Shown: positions 1-8,282 of the stretch, in pieces
Numbering within the stretch: position 1 is the first letter of the stretch
Layout: the number at the start of each line of letters is the position of its first letter
NCBI RefSeq assembly: GCF_009720745.1
Contig: NZ_WNKX01000002.1
Span: 62,001-126,000 of the forward strand
Length of the DNA stretch: 64,000 nucleotides
From: Massilia eburnea
GTDB taxonomy: Bacteria > Pseudomonadota > Gammaproteobacteria > Burkholderiales > Burkholderiaceae_D
Direction: 5' to 3'
Notes under the pieces: generated by a model
What the model was told of the DNA's origin: nothing
Seen by the model: the letters and a program-made list of their open reading frames with translations, nothing else
Database searches by the model: none
Position numbers and translations under genes: made by a program

Positions 1-842
1 TTGGGCGACATCTTGGCGGCGCGTTCCAGCACTTCGCACGACTCTTCGACGCGGCCCATGTTTTGCAGTGACTTCGCCAGCTGGTCATAAGCATCAAGAT
101 AGAAACGGTTCTCGGCGATCACGCCAGCAAACATCTGGCGCGCCGCTTCGTTGTCGCCGTTGGCCATGCGGATTTTGCCGACGCCGGTGCGGGCCCAGTT
201 GTAGTCGCGCTCCTGCAGCACTTTTTCGTAGACCTGGCGCGCTTGCTCGGGCTCGCCCGCCTTCAGCAGCAATATGGCACGCATGCGCTGCAGGTCCAGT
301 CCGTGCAGCTTGTTGCCCGCTGCGGCTTCGCTGCACAGCCTTGCTGCGCGCAGGTAGTCTTTCTGCAGATACGCTTCGTCGATCTCCTGGAAGACCTGCT
401 TGCGCTGCCAGGCGCGGTTCAGGCGCGTGAGCAGCACGCCTTCGGTGATCGGCTTGAGCAAGTAAGCGTCGGGCTGGTGTTCGGCCGCGCCCATCACGGC
501 TTCCACGCTCTTTTCGGCGGAGACCATCAGCCACACGCAGCTTGGCATCAGCAGGCTGCGGATGCGGGCTTCTTCCAGCACATGCTGGCCGTTCTTGCCG
601 TCGCCGAGATTGAAGTCGCACAGCACCACGTCGTACTGCACGCGCGCCAACAGGCCCATTGCCTCGCCGCCGCTGGAGGCCTGGTCGATATGGCGGGCGC
701 CGAGGCTGCGCAGGGCTTCGCGCAGCAACTGGCGCACACCAACGAAGTCGTCGACGATCAGGTAGCGTTTCTCGGCCCAGTTGACGCCTGGCGCCTTTTC
801 CGGAACCTCTGCTGCGGGCGGAGTGAGGGCTGGCGCGTTCAT
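1..842 (-). CDS. Response regulator with TPR-like C-terminus (3' end cut by window edge)
   Basis: The N-terminus is a CheY-like receiver: KRYLIVDDFVGVR carries the acidic pair, VVLCDFNLGDGKNG the phosphoacceptor Asp, LMVSAEK the conserved Ser and YLLKPI the conserved Lys. After about residue 140 the protein becomes helical, with TPR-like repeats (KAGEPEQARQVYEKVLQE, NGDNEAARQMF) that continue past the left edge. There is no DNA-binding domain in the visible part, so output is probably by protein contact. The ATG overlaps the TGA of the upstream histidine kinase (ATGA), which implies translational coupling and a cognate pair. The receiver call is firm; the target is unknown. Confidence 0.85.
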   Translation of the reverse strand, partial: MNAPALTPPAAEVPEKAPGVNWAEKRYLIVDDFVGVRQLLREALRSLGARHIDQASSGGEAMGLLARVQYDVVLCDFNLGDGKNGQHVLEEARIRSLLMPSCVWLMVSAEKSVEAVMGAAEHQPDAYLLKPITEGVLLTRLNRAWQRKQVFQEIDEAYLQKDYLRAARLCSEAAAGNKLHGLDLQRMRAILLLKAGEPEQARQVYEKVLQERDYNWARTGVGKIRMANGDNEAARQMFAGVIAENRFYLDAYDQLAKSLQNMGRVEESCEVLERAAKMSP

Positions 843-1540
843 GGCAGTCGCAGGATAAAGCAGCCGCCACCCAGTGTGCCGCCGTTCTCCAGCGCGACGC
901 TGCCCTGGCGCTGGCGATGCTTGTGGGACTTGGCGACTTCGCTTGCGAAATACAGGCCAAGCCCGCTGCTGTTGGTCAGGAAGTTGATCCCCTGCCCCAG
1001 CAGCTTGCCCGCTTCCAGCATATTGGCCGGGAAGCCGGCGCCGTTATCTTCCACGCGCACTTCCATGAAGCCATCCTGCTCGCTGACGATCAGGGCAATG
1101 CGGTCGCGCGTGTAACGTACTGCGTTGTTGACGGCGTGCGCCAGCAGGCCCAGGACCAGGTCTTCGTCCAGCGTCCAAATCAGCTCGCGCGGGAATTCGG
1201 TATCAAGGCGGATGCCTTTCGATTGCAGCAGTACGCGCTGCTGGGCTGCCAGTTGTTCCACCAGTTCGCTGACCGGCACTGGCGTTGGATCGAAAGGGTA
1301 ATTGGGGCGGCCGACTTGCTTGTAGAGCGCAAGTAGCTGGATCAGGTGGTCGTTCAGGCGCTTGGTCTGGTACAGCATGTGCGCCATCTGTGGGTAGGCT
1401 GGGTTGTCTTGCGCGGAATCCCCGGCCTGCACAAGCAGGTTCTCCAGTGTGCCAGACAGCACGCTGATGGAATTCTTCATGTCGTGCACCGTGGAGGCGA
1501 GGAACATGAACAGCTCTGGCGAGCCGGCGCGGTCTTCCAT
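839..1540 (-). CDS. Soluble sensor histidine kinase, partner of the adjacent response regulator
   Basis: This 233-aa protein has no sensory or membrane segment. It holds an H-box (STVHDMKNSISVL, His near residue 19), an N-box (HAVNNAVRYT), a G1 box (VEDNGAGFP) and a G2 box (SSGLGLYFA), so it is a minimal HisKA/HATPase_c kinase. The start was set at the ATG preceded by GGAGA six bases upstream; the frame stays open further upstream, but that stretch lies inside mnmC in another frame. Its stop overlaps the start of the response regulator by ATGA. It is the fourth gene of a minus-strand operon that starts with the diguanylate cyclase. The signal is probably delivered by another protein. Confidence 0.82.
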   Translation of the reverse strand: MEDRAGSPELFMFLASTVHDMKNSISVLSGTLENLLVQAGDSAQDNPAYPQMAHMLYQTKRLNDHLIQLLALYKQVGRPNYPFDPTPVPVSELVEQLAAQQRVLLQSKGIRLDTEFPRELIWTLDEDLVLGLLAHAVNNAVRYTRDRIALIVSEQDGFMEVRVEDNGAGFPANMLEAGKLLGQGINFLTNSSGLGLYFASEVAKSHKHRQRQGSVALENGGTLGGGCFILRLP

Positions 1541-1569
1541 GGATTCTCCAGCCGTTGGATAGGAGACCA

Positions 1570-3297
1570 TTATAGCTTGCGGCGCTGTTTGAGCAGGAAG
1601 CGTCCCGGGTCCAGTGCGGCGGCTAGCGTTGCTTCGATGGGAAGGGGTTCCCCTTCCAGCTGGCAGGCCAGGATTTCTGCTGCCAGAGGGGCCCATATCA
1701 GGCCCCGGCTGGCATAGCCGAGCAGCCCGTAGAGACCCTGATGGCGCGGCAACTCGCGCAGGCGTTCGGCGCGGCCCTCGCTTGCGCTGTCCGGTAGCGG
1801 GCCGACCAGCGGCAGGCGGTCGGGGGCCATGGTGCGGAAGCCTACGCGCCCCTGCAGCGGCGCCCCTGCGCCGTGGGCGCCGCCAAGGATTTCTTCCGCG
1901 CGTTGCAGGTTTTCGTCCTGGCTGGATTGCCATAGCTGGCGGTCGTCGGACCTGTCGTAGGTTGCGCCGACGCTGATGACGCCGGCAACCGACGGCGTCA
2001 TATATGCTTCGCGGCAGACCACCATCGGGAGACTGGGGAACGTACCGTCCTGCAGGTGGGTGACCTGGCCGCGCATCGTGTACAGCGGCAGTTCGCGCGC
2101 TTGTTCAAGCGCCGTGGCTCCGGCGCCGTTGGCGAGAATGACGATGGGAGCGCTGGCCAGTTCGCGGCCATCCGCAGCGAGTACGCGCCAGCCCACGCCT
2201 GCGCTGATCCCGTTGCCAGGGGCGCGCTCGATGCGCAGTGCTTCCGCATGGAAGATGCGCTGCAGCCTGTCGCCGCAAGCCTGCAGCATTGCGCGGCAAA
2301 CGGTGGCGGGCGTCGCCCAGCCGCCTTGCGGGAAGTGCCAGGCGCCGTAAGGTGTCGGCACGCCAAGCATGGCGCCCGCCTGCCCGGCATCGAGCCAGCG
2401 GACGTATTGTTCGGGGTAGCGCCAGGTGTCGACGACTTCTTTCTGCAGCAGCGCGTGCTCCGCGTCGCGGGCGAGCTGCAGCACGCCGCATTGGTCGCCG
2501 CGGATCGCCGGCCTGGAGAGGGTTGCGTCGGCGTCTGGTCCTGCTGCGTGCGGGCCAATGCCGCCGAGGTTCTGCCAGGCGCGCTGGGCATACAGGTAGG
2601 CGGCGCGCGTCAGGCGCGTCGGGATATTGTCGTCTTTCGAGAGCAGCGGCATGAAAATGCCGGCGCGGTTGCCGGACGCTTCCTGCGCAGGGCTCTCATG
2701 GCGTTCGATCAGGGTCACCTGCCAGCCGCGCGCAGCCAGGCGCTCGCAGGCTGCGCTGCCTGCCACGCCGGCGCCGATGACGATGGCGCGGCGCTCTGGC
2801 GCTGGCTCACGCGGCGGCTGTGGCTTGCGGCTGGTGTATGTTGCGTGCTGCCAGCCATCTTCTGCATCGCCCTCCACGCTAAAGCCTGCAGCACGCAGGG
2901 CGCGCATGGCTTGCTCATCCGGCTGGTGAATGCGTAGCGTGGATGCGGGCGTTGCAAGGCGCTGCAACGCCCGGATGTGATCCATGGGCGCGGGAATGAT
3001 GAATTCATCGACGCGGGCGATGATCTCAGGCAGCCATGATTCGACGGGACCGATCAACAGGTCGAGCGTCACGCGTTCGGATGGCAGGTGCAGTCGGTGC
3101 AAGCCGGGCACGTCGACCGGCCACTGCGCGGCCAGGCCCGGCGCGCCGGCCGCCAGCGCGGAGGCCGGGGGCATGGCTGGCGCGATCGCAAGGTAATGCA
3201 GATGACGCTCGCCGGCGCGATGACGGGCGAGGGCTGCGATGAACTGTGCGCCGCTGCCGAACGCGGTGTCGAGAACGACGTGGCGTGAATCAGCCAC
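1570..3297 (-). CDS. mnmC: MnmC-like FAD-dependent tRNA modification enzyme with reduced methyltransferase domain
   Basis: The C-terminal part (from about residue 165) is the FAD-dependent MnmC oxidoreductase. It has a Rossmann motif (AIVIGAGVAGSAACERL), then ASGNRAGIFMPLLSKDD, PQGGWATPATVCRAM and a final GYASRGLIWAPLAAEIL. In this family that domain converts cmnm5(s2)U34 of tRNA to nm5(s2)U34. The N-terminal domain, which in E. coli adds the methyl group using SAM, is short. It keeps only a relic of motif I (DTAFGSGAQF) and lacks the DGFAPAKNPDMW motif (here DEFIIPAPMDHI). I chose the GTG start because AAGGAG lies four bases upstream. It overlaps the end of tag by 8 bp, and an upstream ATG would overlap by 41 bp. 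Length is 575 aa, against about 668 in E. coli. Confidence 0.85.
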   Translation of the reverse strand: MADSRHVVLDTAFGSGAQFIAALARHRAGERHLHYLAIAPAMPPASALAAGAPGLAAQWPVDVPGLHRLHLPSERVTLDLLIGPVESWLPEIIARVDEFIIPAPMDHIRALQRLATPASTLRIHQPDEQAMRALRAAGFSVEGDAEDGWQHATYTSRKPQPPREPAPERRAIVIGAGVAGSAACERLAARGWQVTLIERHESPAQEASGNRAGIFMPLLSKDDNIPTRLTRAAYLYAQRAWQNLGGIGPHAAGPDADATLSRPAIRGDQCGVLQLARDAEHALLQKEVVDTWRYPEQYVRWLDAGQAGAMLGVPTPYGAWHFPQGGWATPATVCRAMLQACGDRLQRIFHAEALRIERAPGNGISAGVGWRVLAADGRELASAPIVILANGAGATALEQARELPLYTMRGQVTHLQDGTFPSLPMVVCREAYMTPSVAGVISVGATYDRSDDRQLWQSSQDENLQRAEEILGGAHGAGAPLQGRVGFRTMAPDRLPLVGPLPDSASEGRAERLRELPRHQGLYGLLGYASRGLIWAPLAAEILACQLEGEPLPIEATLAAALDPGRFLLKQRRKL

Positions 3298-3862
3298 GGC
3301 ACTCCTTGTGGCGGAAGCACGCGAGGTCATGGTCGTTCACCATGCCGATGCCCTGCATATAGGCGTAGATAATCGTCGAGCCGACAAACTTGAACCCGCG
3401 CTTCGCCAGGTCCTTGGAGATCCGGTCCGACAGCTCGGTACGCGCCGGCCGGTCGCCCTGCGCGGCAATCCGGTTAACGATAGGCTTGCCGTCCACATAC
3501 CCCCACAGCAGCGAGCACAGGCTGCCGCCCTCCGCCAGCAGGCGCAGGTAAGCGCGCGCATTGGTCACGACAGCATTCACTTTGAGCTTGTTGCGCACGA
3601 TTCCCGGATCGGCAAGCAGTGCAGCGATCTTGGTTTCGTCGTACGCCGCAATCTTGCGCGCGTCCCAGCCATCGAACGCCGCGCGATAATTCTCGCGCTT
3701 ATTGAGGATGGTTTCCCAGCTCAGGCCCGCCTGCGCGCCCTCGAGGTTCAGCATTTCAAACAGGCGCAGCTCGTCGCGGCACGGCACGCCCCACTCCTGG
3801 TCGTGGTAGGCGATATAGCGCGGATTATTTGGATTGGCCCAGGAACAGCGATGTTTGCTCAT
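3290..3862 (-). CDS. tag: DNA-3-methyladenine glycosylase I
   Basis: The 190-aa product matches Tag closely. It starts with RCSWANPNNPRYIAYHDQEWG and continues with FEMLNLEGAQAGLSWETIL and the FDGWDARKIA helix. It ends with the zinc-binding region (His and Cys in DHDLACFRH). Tag removes 3-methyladenine from alkylated DNA in base excision repair. The ATG overlaps the TGA of the diguanylate cyclase gene (ATGA). A longer reading upstream would enter that gene and adds no family sequence. The next gene, mnmC, begins inside its last codons. Confidence 0.95.
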   Translation of the reverse strand: MSKHRCSWANPNNPRYIAYHDQEWGVPCRDELRLFEMLNLEGAQAGLSWETILNKRENYRAAFDGWDARKIAAYDETKIAALLADPGIVRNKLKVNAVVTNARAYLRLLAEGGSLCSLLWGYVDGKPIVNRIAAQGDRPARTELSDRISKDLAKRGFKFVGSTIIYAYMQGIGMVNDHDLACFRHKECRG

Positions 3863-6576
3863 GGGCAGATTATAGTGCGCTCCCCCAGGCTGGTCACGAT
3901 GCGCGCTTCGCCGCGTTCCACGCAATCGCTTAACTGGTGCACCAGGCGCGGGAACAGTTGCTCCGGCTGCGCCGCGTCCGTGGGCTGAAGCGCCGTCCAG
4001 GCATCACGTCCGGAATGCTTGGAGATGTACAGGCCCACATCCGCCAGCTCCACCACCTGCGACCATGACATCAAGCGCGGTTGCGAAGGCAGGAAGGGAT
4101 AGCAGGCGAAACCGATCGAACAGGTGCGCGCCAGCTGGGTGCCGTCCGGCAGCAGGAAGCCGCGCGAGCATACCGCCTGGCGGATGCGCTCGGCCACCAC
4201 ATGCGCCCCGTTGCGGTCCGTGGCGCGCGCCAGCACCAGGAATTCTTCGCCGCCCCAGCGCACCAGGTAGTCCGATTCGCGGAACACTTCGCGCAGGCGG
4301 TCCTTCATCTGCACCAGCACGGAGTCGCCCGCCGCGTGGCCGTACCGGTCGTTGACTTCCTTGAAGTGGTCCAGGTCGACCATGTAGAACACCAGGTCGC
4401 GGCCGGAAGCTTCCTCGCCGGCGGCCAGGCCGTCATAGCCGCGCAGGCTGAGCGCCACGTCCGACTCCACATGCTGCAGGAAGAAACGGCGGTTGCGCAG
4501 GCCGGTCAACTGGTCGGTCAGGCTGACGTCTTCCAGCGCTTTGTAGGCGCGTTCCAGCTCCAGGTTCTTTTCCAGCAGCTGCGCCTGGGCCGCCGCATTA
4601 TCCAGCGCAATGGCGCCGTATGCGCACAAGGTGCGGAAGATCAGGCGCTCGCGCTCACCATAAGCGCGCGGCAGCATCGACTGCACCGTCATCACGCCCA
4701 GCACGCGTTCGCCAATGGTCAGCGGTGCAAACAGCAGCGTCAATGTCGGCAGCGTGCCGGGAATCAGGTTGGGCGTATCGGACTTGTCCTCGATCTCGAT
4801 CAGGATTTCGCGGCGCTCGCGCACGCAGCGCGCCGTGTTGAAGTTTTCATCCGACAGCGCAATGCGCATCGGCGGCAGCGGCAAGCCCATTTCAACGCCA
4901 AAGGTGCAATCCAGGCACTCGCCATCGGGCTGCAGCAGGAAGATCGAGAAGTGCGTCGAATCCAGCAGGCCATGCACGTGGCGGTCCAGCGCGCGGAACA
5001 CGGCCGACGCATCCAGCTGCGCCGTGATCTCCTGGCCGATGGCGGAGAGATGGCTCAGGGTAGCGCTGGTCCGGGCCAGCACTTCGGCGCGTTCGGCTTC
5101 GGCGGCGGCCAGCTGGCGATGGTGTTCGCCTTCGGTTTGCGCGCGTTCGGTCTGGTGCTGCACCTGCATCGCGATGGCACGGTTGGTGGCTTCCTGGCTA
5201 TGGGTACGGTCGCGCGCTGCATTGGCCTGCACCGAAAATTCATAGGCGCGCGCAAAATCGCCGACCGCCGCGTATTCGCGCGCCACCGAGTCAAGCAGCT
5301 CGCCTGGCAAGATGTAGCCATCGATGGTGGCGGCAATGGCCAGCGCTTCGCGCAGGTACTGCAGCACCGACCGCGCATTCCCTGCGTGGATGTCCGCCAG
5401 CACGCGCAAGGCGGAAATCTGGCTGAACGGATCGCTCAAGTCGCGCGCCAGCGTCAGCGCCGACATGGCTGCAGACTGCGCCTCCTGCATCCTGCCCAGC
5501 CCCGCCAGCGCGTGCGCCTGGCCGCGCCGCGCGCAGCTTTGGAAATCGTTCTGCGCCAGTGCATGGCCGCGCTGTTCAAGTTCGCGGAAGCTGGCCAGTG
5601 CTCCTTCGTAGTCGCCAAGGTCGAGCGCCAGGTCACCCTGGTATTCCAGCGCCATGACGAAGGCGCGCGAGCCGGACAAGGGCGCCAGCATGTGCAGCGA
5701 TTCGCGCAGCAGGCCCTTCGCCGCCTGGCGCTGTCCGAGGTGGCGCAGCGTTTCCGCCGCCTGCATCTGAGTCAGCCCGATGCACATCGGCCAGCCGGTC
5801 GGCCGGGCCAGTTCCAGCCCGCGCTGCATCCATTCCAGCGCCGCTTCGTGCGCGTTGAGGCGGGTAAAGGCATTGCCGATATTGGTGGCCAGGATAATGG
5901 CGCGCCGCACCTGGCCCGACATGCGCGCCGCCTCGTAAGCGCCGATCAGGTGGCTGATGGCGCGCCCGAATTCCGCCGCCTGAAAGGCAGCCGTGCCAAG
6001 GTAGTCGGAAATCCAGCCCGCCACCACAGGATGGCGGCCGGCCAGCTCGTGCGGAAAGCGCTTGCTCCAGCGCTCAATCGCGGCCGGCGCATTGCGGAAG
6101 ACACTGAACAGCGCGGCCAGGCTCTCGAAGATGTCGAGGCGCATGCCGTCGCCCGCCGCGCGTGCGTCGGCGATGGCCAGCGCCAGCTCATTCTCGCAGG
6201 CGGCGGAATCGCCACGGTCGAATGCCACCCAGGCCAGCAGGCTATGGGTATCGGCCGCGCCCAGCCGGTCGTGCTGGCGTGCGAATTCCAGCATCGCCCG
6301 TTCCGCGATGTCGCCGGCGCCGTCAAGGTCGCCGCTCAGCCAGCAGGCTTCGGCCCGCACCAGCTCCCAGCGCGCCGCCAGCACACGACTTTCCGCCGCC
6401 GGCAAAAGGAAGGCCAGCGCTTTCGCTTCTTCGGCATACTGTGCCGCTTTTACAACATCGCGCTGGCGCAGGTGCCAGGCCAGGCGGAATAGAAGCTTCG
6501 CGCGAGTTTCCCCTTCCGCAAGGGACAATTCCGCTTCCCACTGGGCCAGCTCCTGGTCGAGCGCGAACAATTCCAC
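3859..6576 (-). CDS. TPR-GAF-GGDEF diguanylate cyclase
   Basis: This 905-aa cytoplasmic protein synthesises c-di-GMP. Residues up to about 470 are TPR-like helical repeats rich in Ala and Leu, followed by a short coiled coil (ATNRAIAMQVQHQTERAQ). A GAF domain covers about 490-650, and a GGDEF domain lies near 690-870 with an intact GGEEF active site at about 775. An inhibitory RxxD site (RESD) lies five residues upstream, so product feedback is expected. The start is GTG, nine bases after AAGGA. It heads an operon with tag, mnmC and a two-component pair, an unusual grouping. The TPR region probably recruits a protein partner. Confidence 0.9.
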   Translation of the reverse strand: MELFALDQELAQWEAELSLAEGETRAKLLFRLAWHLRQRDVVKAAQYAEEAKALAFLLPAAESRVLAARWELVRAEACWLSGDLDGAGDIAERAMLEFARQHDRLGAADTHSLLAWVAFDRGDSAACENELALAIADARAAGDGMRLDIFESLAALFSVFRNAPAAIERWSKRFPHELAGRHPVVAGWISDYLGTAAFQAAEFGRAISHLIGAYEAARMSGQVRRAIILATNIGNAFTRLNAHEAALEWMQRGLELARPTGWPMCIGLTQMQAAETLRHLGQRQAAKGLLRESLHMLAPLSGSRAFVMALEYQGDLALDLGDYEGALASFRELEQRGHALAQNDFQSCARRGQAHALAGLGRMQEAQSAAMSALTLARDLSDPFSQISALRVLADIHAGNARSVLQYLREALAIAATIDGYILPGELLDSVAREYAAVGDFARAYEFSVQANAARDRTHSQEATNRAIAMQVQHQTERAQTEGEHHRQLAAAEAERAEVLARTSATLSHLSAIGQEITAQLDASAVFRALDRHVHGLLDSTHFSIFLLQPDGECLDCTFGVEMGLPLPPMRIALSDENFNTARCVRERREILIEIEDKSDTPNLIPGTLPTLTLLFAPLTIGERVLGVMTVQSMLPRAYGERERLIFRTLCAYGAIALDNAAAQAQLLEKNLELERAYKALEDVSLTDQLTGLRNRRFFLQHVESDVALSLRGYDGLAAGEEASGRDLVFYMVDLDHFKEVNDRYGHAAGDSVLVQMKDRLREVFRESDYLVRWGGEEFLVLARATDRNGAHVVAERIRQAVCSRGFLLPDGTQLARTCSIGFACYPFLPSQPRLMSWSQVVELADVGLYISKHSGRDAWTALQPTDAAQPEQLFPRLVHQLSDCVERGEARIVTSLGERTIICP

Positions 6577-6662
6577 TACTTGATATCCTTGAAATAGGTG
6601 TTACTCCCAAGAATCATACAGCACGATCGCACTTTTCGCTGTTCAAGTAGCTTAAATATCTC

Positions 6663-7316
6663 CTATCGGCGTTCGGGCTTGGGGTTTTGCATACTGGAGT
6701 CCGGCTTATTGCCTCCTGTTGTCCCCGCCGCACGATTGCCCGCTTCGCCCGGTTGCGCGGCGCTGTTGCCGGCACTGCCCTGGGTACCGCTGCTGCCGGC
6801 CGTCGTGCCGCCCTGGACTGCCGCATTCAGCTGCTCCGCATTATTCAGGTGCTGGTGGATGGTTGGCTTCAGCCGGGTGGCCAGCGATTTCAGCTCGTCG
6901 TCCTTGGCCGAGGTTTCGACCTTGGCGACCAGCTGCTGCGCTTCCTTGTGGGATTGCACCCCGGCCTGCTCCATATAGCTGCGGTCGAACTTGTCGCCCG
7001 ATAGCTTCTCCAGCTTGGTGGCCAGGGCCTTGTGCTTGGCGTCCAGCTCGTTCGGCAGCGTCACGCTGTGCGCGGAAGCCACTTTGCGCACCTCGTCCAG
7101 GCCCTTGGTGTGCTCGTCGACCATTTGCTGGGCGAAGCTCTTGACCCGGTCGCTCTGGGTCTTCTGCAAGGCCATCTTGGCCGTCTCGATTTCGGCCATA
7201 TTGGCCATGGCCAGGTCAGTCAGCATTTTCTGGTCGGCCTTGGCGAGCCCTTCGGCCCAGGCGCTCCCGGTTCCCAACAGTGCCGACAACACAGCTACAC
7301 GCATGAAATTGTTCAT
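6663..7316 (-). CDS. Secreted DUF4142 protein
   Basis: The protein has 217 residues and a signal peptide (VAVLSALLGTGSAWA). The following helical domain is typical of DUF4142: KADQKMLTDLAMANMAEIETAKMA, then FAQQMVDEHTKGLDEV and a final pair of helices. The family has a ferritin-like four-helix look, is predicted periplasmic, and its activity is not established. The last 50 residues are a low-complexity Gly/Ser/Ala/Pro tail. GGAGGA four bases before the ATG supports the start. It is transcribed away from the small secreted protein gene at 7424. Confidence 0.85.
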   Translation of the reverse strand: MNNFMRVAVLSALLGTGSAWAEGLAKADQKMLTDLAMANMAEIETAKMALQKTQSDRVKSFAQQMVDEHTKGLDEVRKVASAHSVTLPNELDAKHKALATKLEKLSGDKFDRSYMEQAGVQSHKEAQQLVAKVETSAKDDELKSLATRLKPTIHQHLNNAEQLNAAVQGGTTAGSSGTQGSAGNSAAQPGEAGNRAAGTTGGNKPDSSMQNPKPERR

Positions 7317-7423
7317 TTCGTCCTCCGTGACAAAATAGGTAGAAAATTATTTTAGGGAGGATGGAATAAGCCGACCACACGCTACGTATACGCAATACTT
7401 CCCACCCAACAAGGAGACTTGCA

Positions 7424-7780
7424 ATGAAACTCATCGCCCTGACCCTGACCGCCCTGGTGAGCACCACCGCCTTTGCCGCCGAACCGCTGAAAAAGGCCGA
7501 TGGCGTGTATGTCGACGCCGCCGGCATGACGGTCTACACCTTCGACAAGGACGTTGCCGGCAGCGGCAAGAGCGCCTGCGTCGACGGCTGCCTGAAGAAC
7601 TGGCCTGCCGTTGCAGCCAGCGGCGAACTGGCCGCACCATGGTCGTCCATTACCCGCGATGACGGCAGCAAGCAGCTGGCCTACAAGGGCAAGCCGCTCT
7701 ACCTGTTCGTGGGCGACAAGAAGGCCGGCGAGCGCGCGGGCGACAACGTCAAGGACATGTGGCACGTGGTCAAGGACTAA
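7424..7780 (+). CDS. Small secreted protein with Yx(FWY)xxD-type repeats (COG4315-like)
   Basis: The 118-aa product has a signal peptide ending TTAFA and then two copies of a short beta repeat, GMTVYTFDKDVAGSGKSAC and GKPLYLFVGDKKAGERAGD. These match the Yx(FWY)xxD repeat of the COG4315 (lipoprotein-like) family. A Cys pair (SACVDGCLKNW) may form a disulfide. AAGGAG lies upstream of the ATG. The sigma-factor gene begins five bases after the stop, so it probably shares the transcript with the ECF/anti-sigma pair. Function is not established. Confidence 0.8.
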   Translation: MKLIALTLTALVSTTAFAAEPLKKADGVYVDAAGMTVYTFDKDVAGSGKSACVDGCLKNWPAVAASGELAAPWSSITRDDGSKQLAYKGKPLYLFVGDKKAGERAGDNVKDMWHVVKD

Positions 7781-7784
7781 GCGG

Positions 7785-8282
7785 ATGCAGGATGTGCGTG
7801 AGCTCCTGCTGGCCTGCCTGCCGCGCCTGCGCCGCTATGCGCGGGCGCTGACGGGCGATAGCGCCAGTGCGGACGACCTGGTGCAGGACACGGTGGAACG
7901 CGGCTGGTCGCGCATCGGCCAGTGGCGGCCAGATGGCGACCTGCGCGCCTGGCTGTTCGGCATCATGCACAACCTGCACATCGACCAGCTGCGGCGCGCC
8001 CCGCCGCCCGCCGTGGAGCTGGAGGATGGCGGCCCGCCCGCCGCGGCCTCTCCCCCGGCGCTGGACTTGCGCGACCTGGAGCGCGCCTTGCAGCAGCTTC
8101 CTTCCGCCCAGCGCGAAATGCTGCTGCTGGTGGCGCTGGAAGACATGCGCTACGAAGACGTAGCAGCCATGCTCGATATCCCCTTAGGCACGGTGATGTC
8201 GCGCCTGAGCCGCGCACGCGAGAATTTACGGCGGCTGATGACGGGGCAAGCACCCGCCGCCACCCTGAAGGTCGTGAAATGA
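7785..8282 (+). CDS. ECF-family RNA polymerase sigma factor
   Basis: The 165-aa protein has the ECF layout. Region 2 (LPRLRRYARALTGDSASADDLVQDTVERGW, then RAWLFGIMHNLHIDQLRR) binds core polymerase and the -10 element. Region 4 (LPSAQREMLLLVALEDMRYEDVAAML and PLGTVMSRLSRARENLRRLM) is the -35 binding helix-turn-helix. I chose the ATG just after the stop of the small secreted protein gene. The stop overlaps the anti-sigma start as ATGA, the usual coupling for such a pair. Confidence 0.92.
   Translation: MQDVRELLLACLPRLRRYARALTGDSASADDLVQDTVERGWSRIGQWRPDGDLRAWLFGIMHNLHIDQLRRAPPPAVELEDGGPPAAASPPALDLRDLERALQQLPSAQREMLLLVALEDMRYEDVAAMLDIPLGTVMSRLSRARENLRRLMTGQAPAATLKVVK

Noticed and set aside
4081..6492. 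803-codon plus-strand frame opposite the diguanylate cyclase
   Set aside because: It is an antisense frame made possible by high GC at third positions; the minus strand encodes clear TPR, GAF and GGDEF domains.
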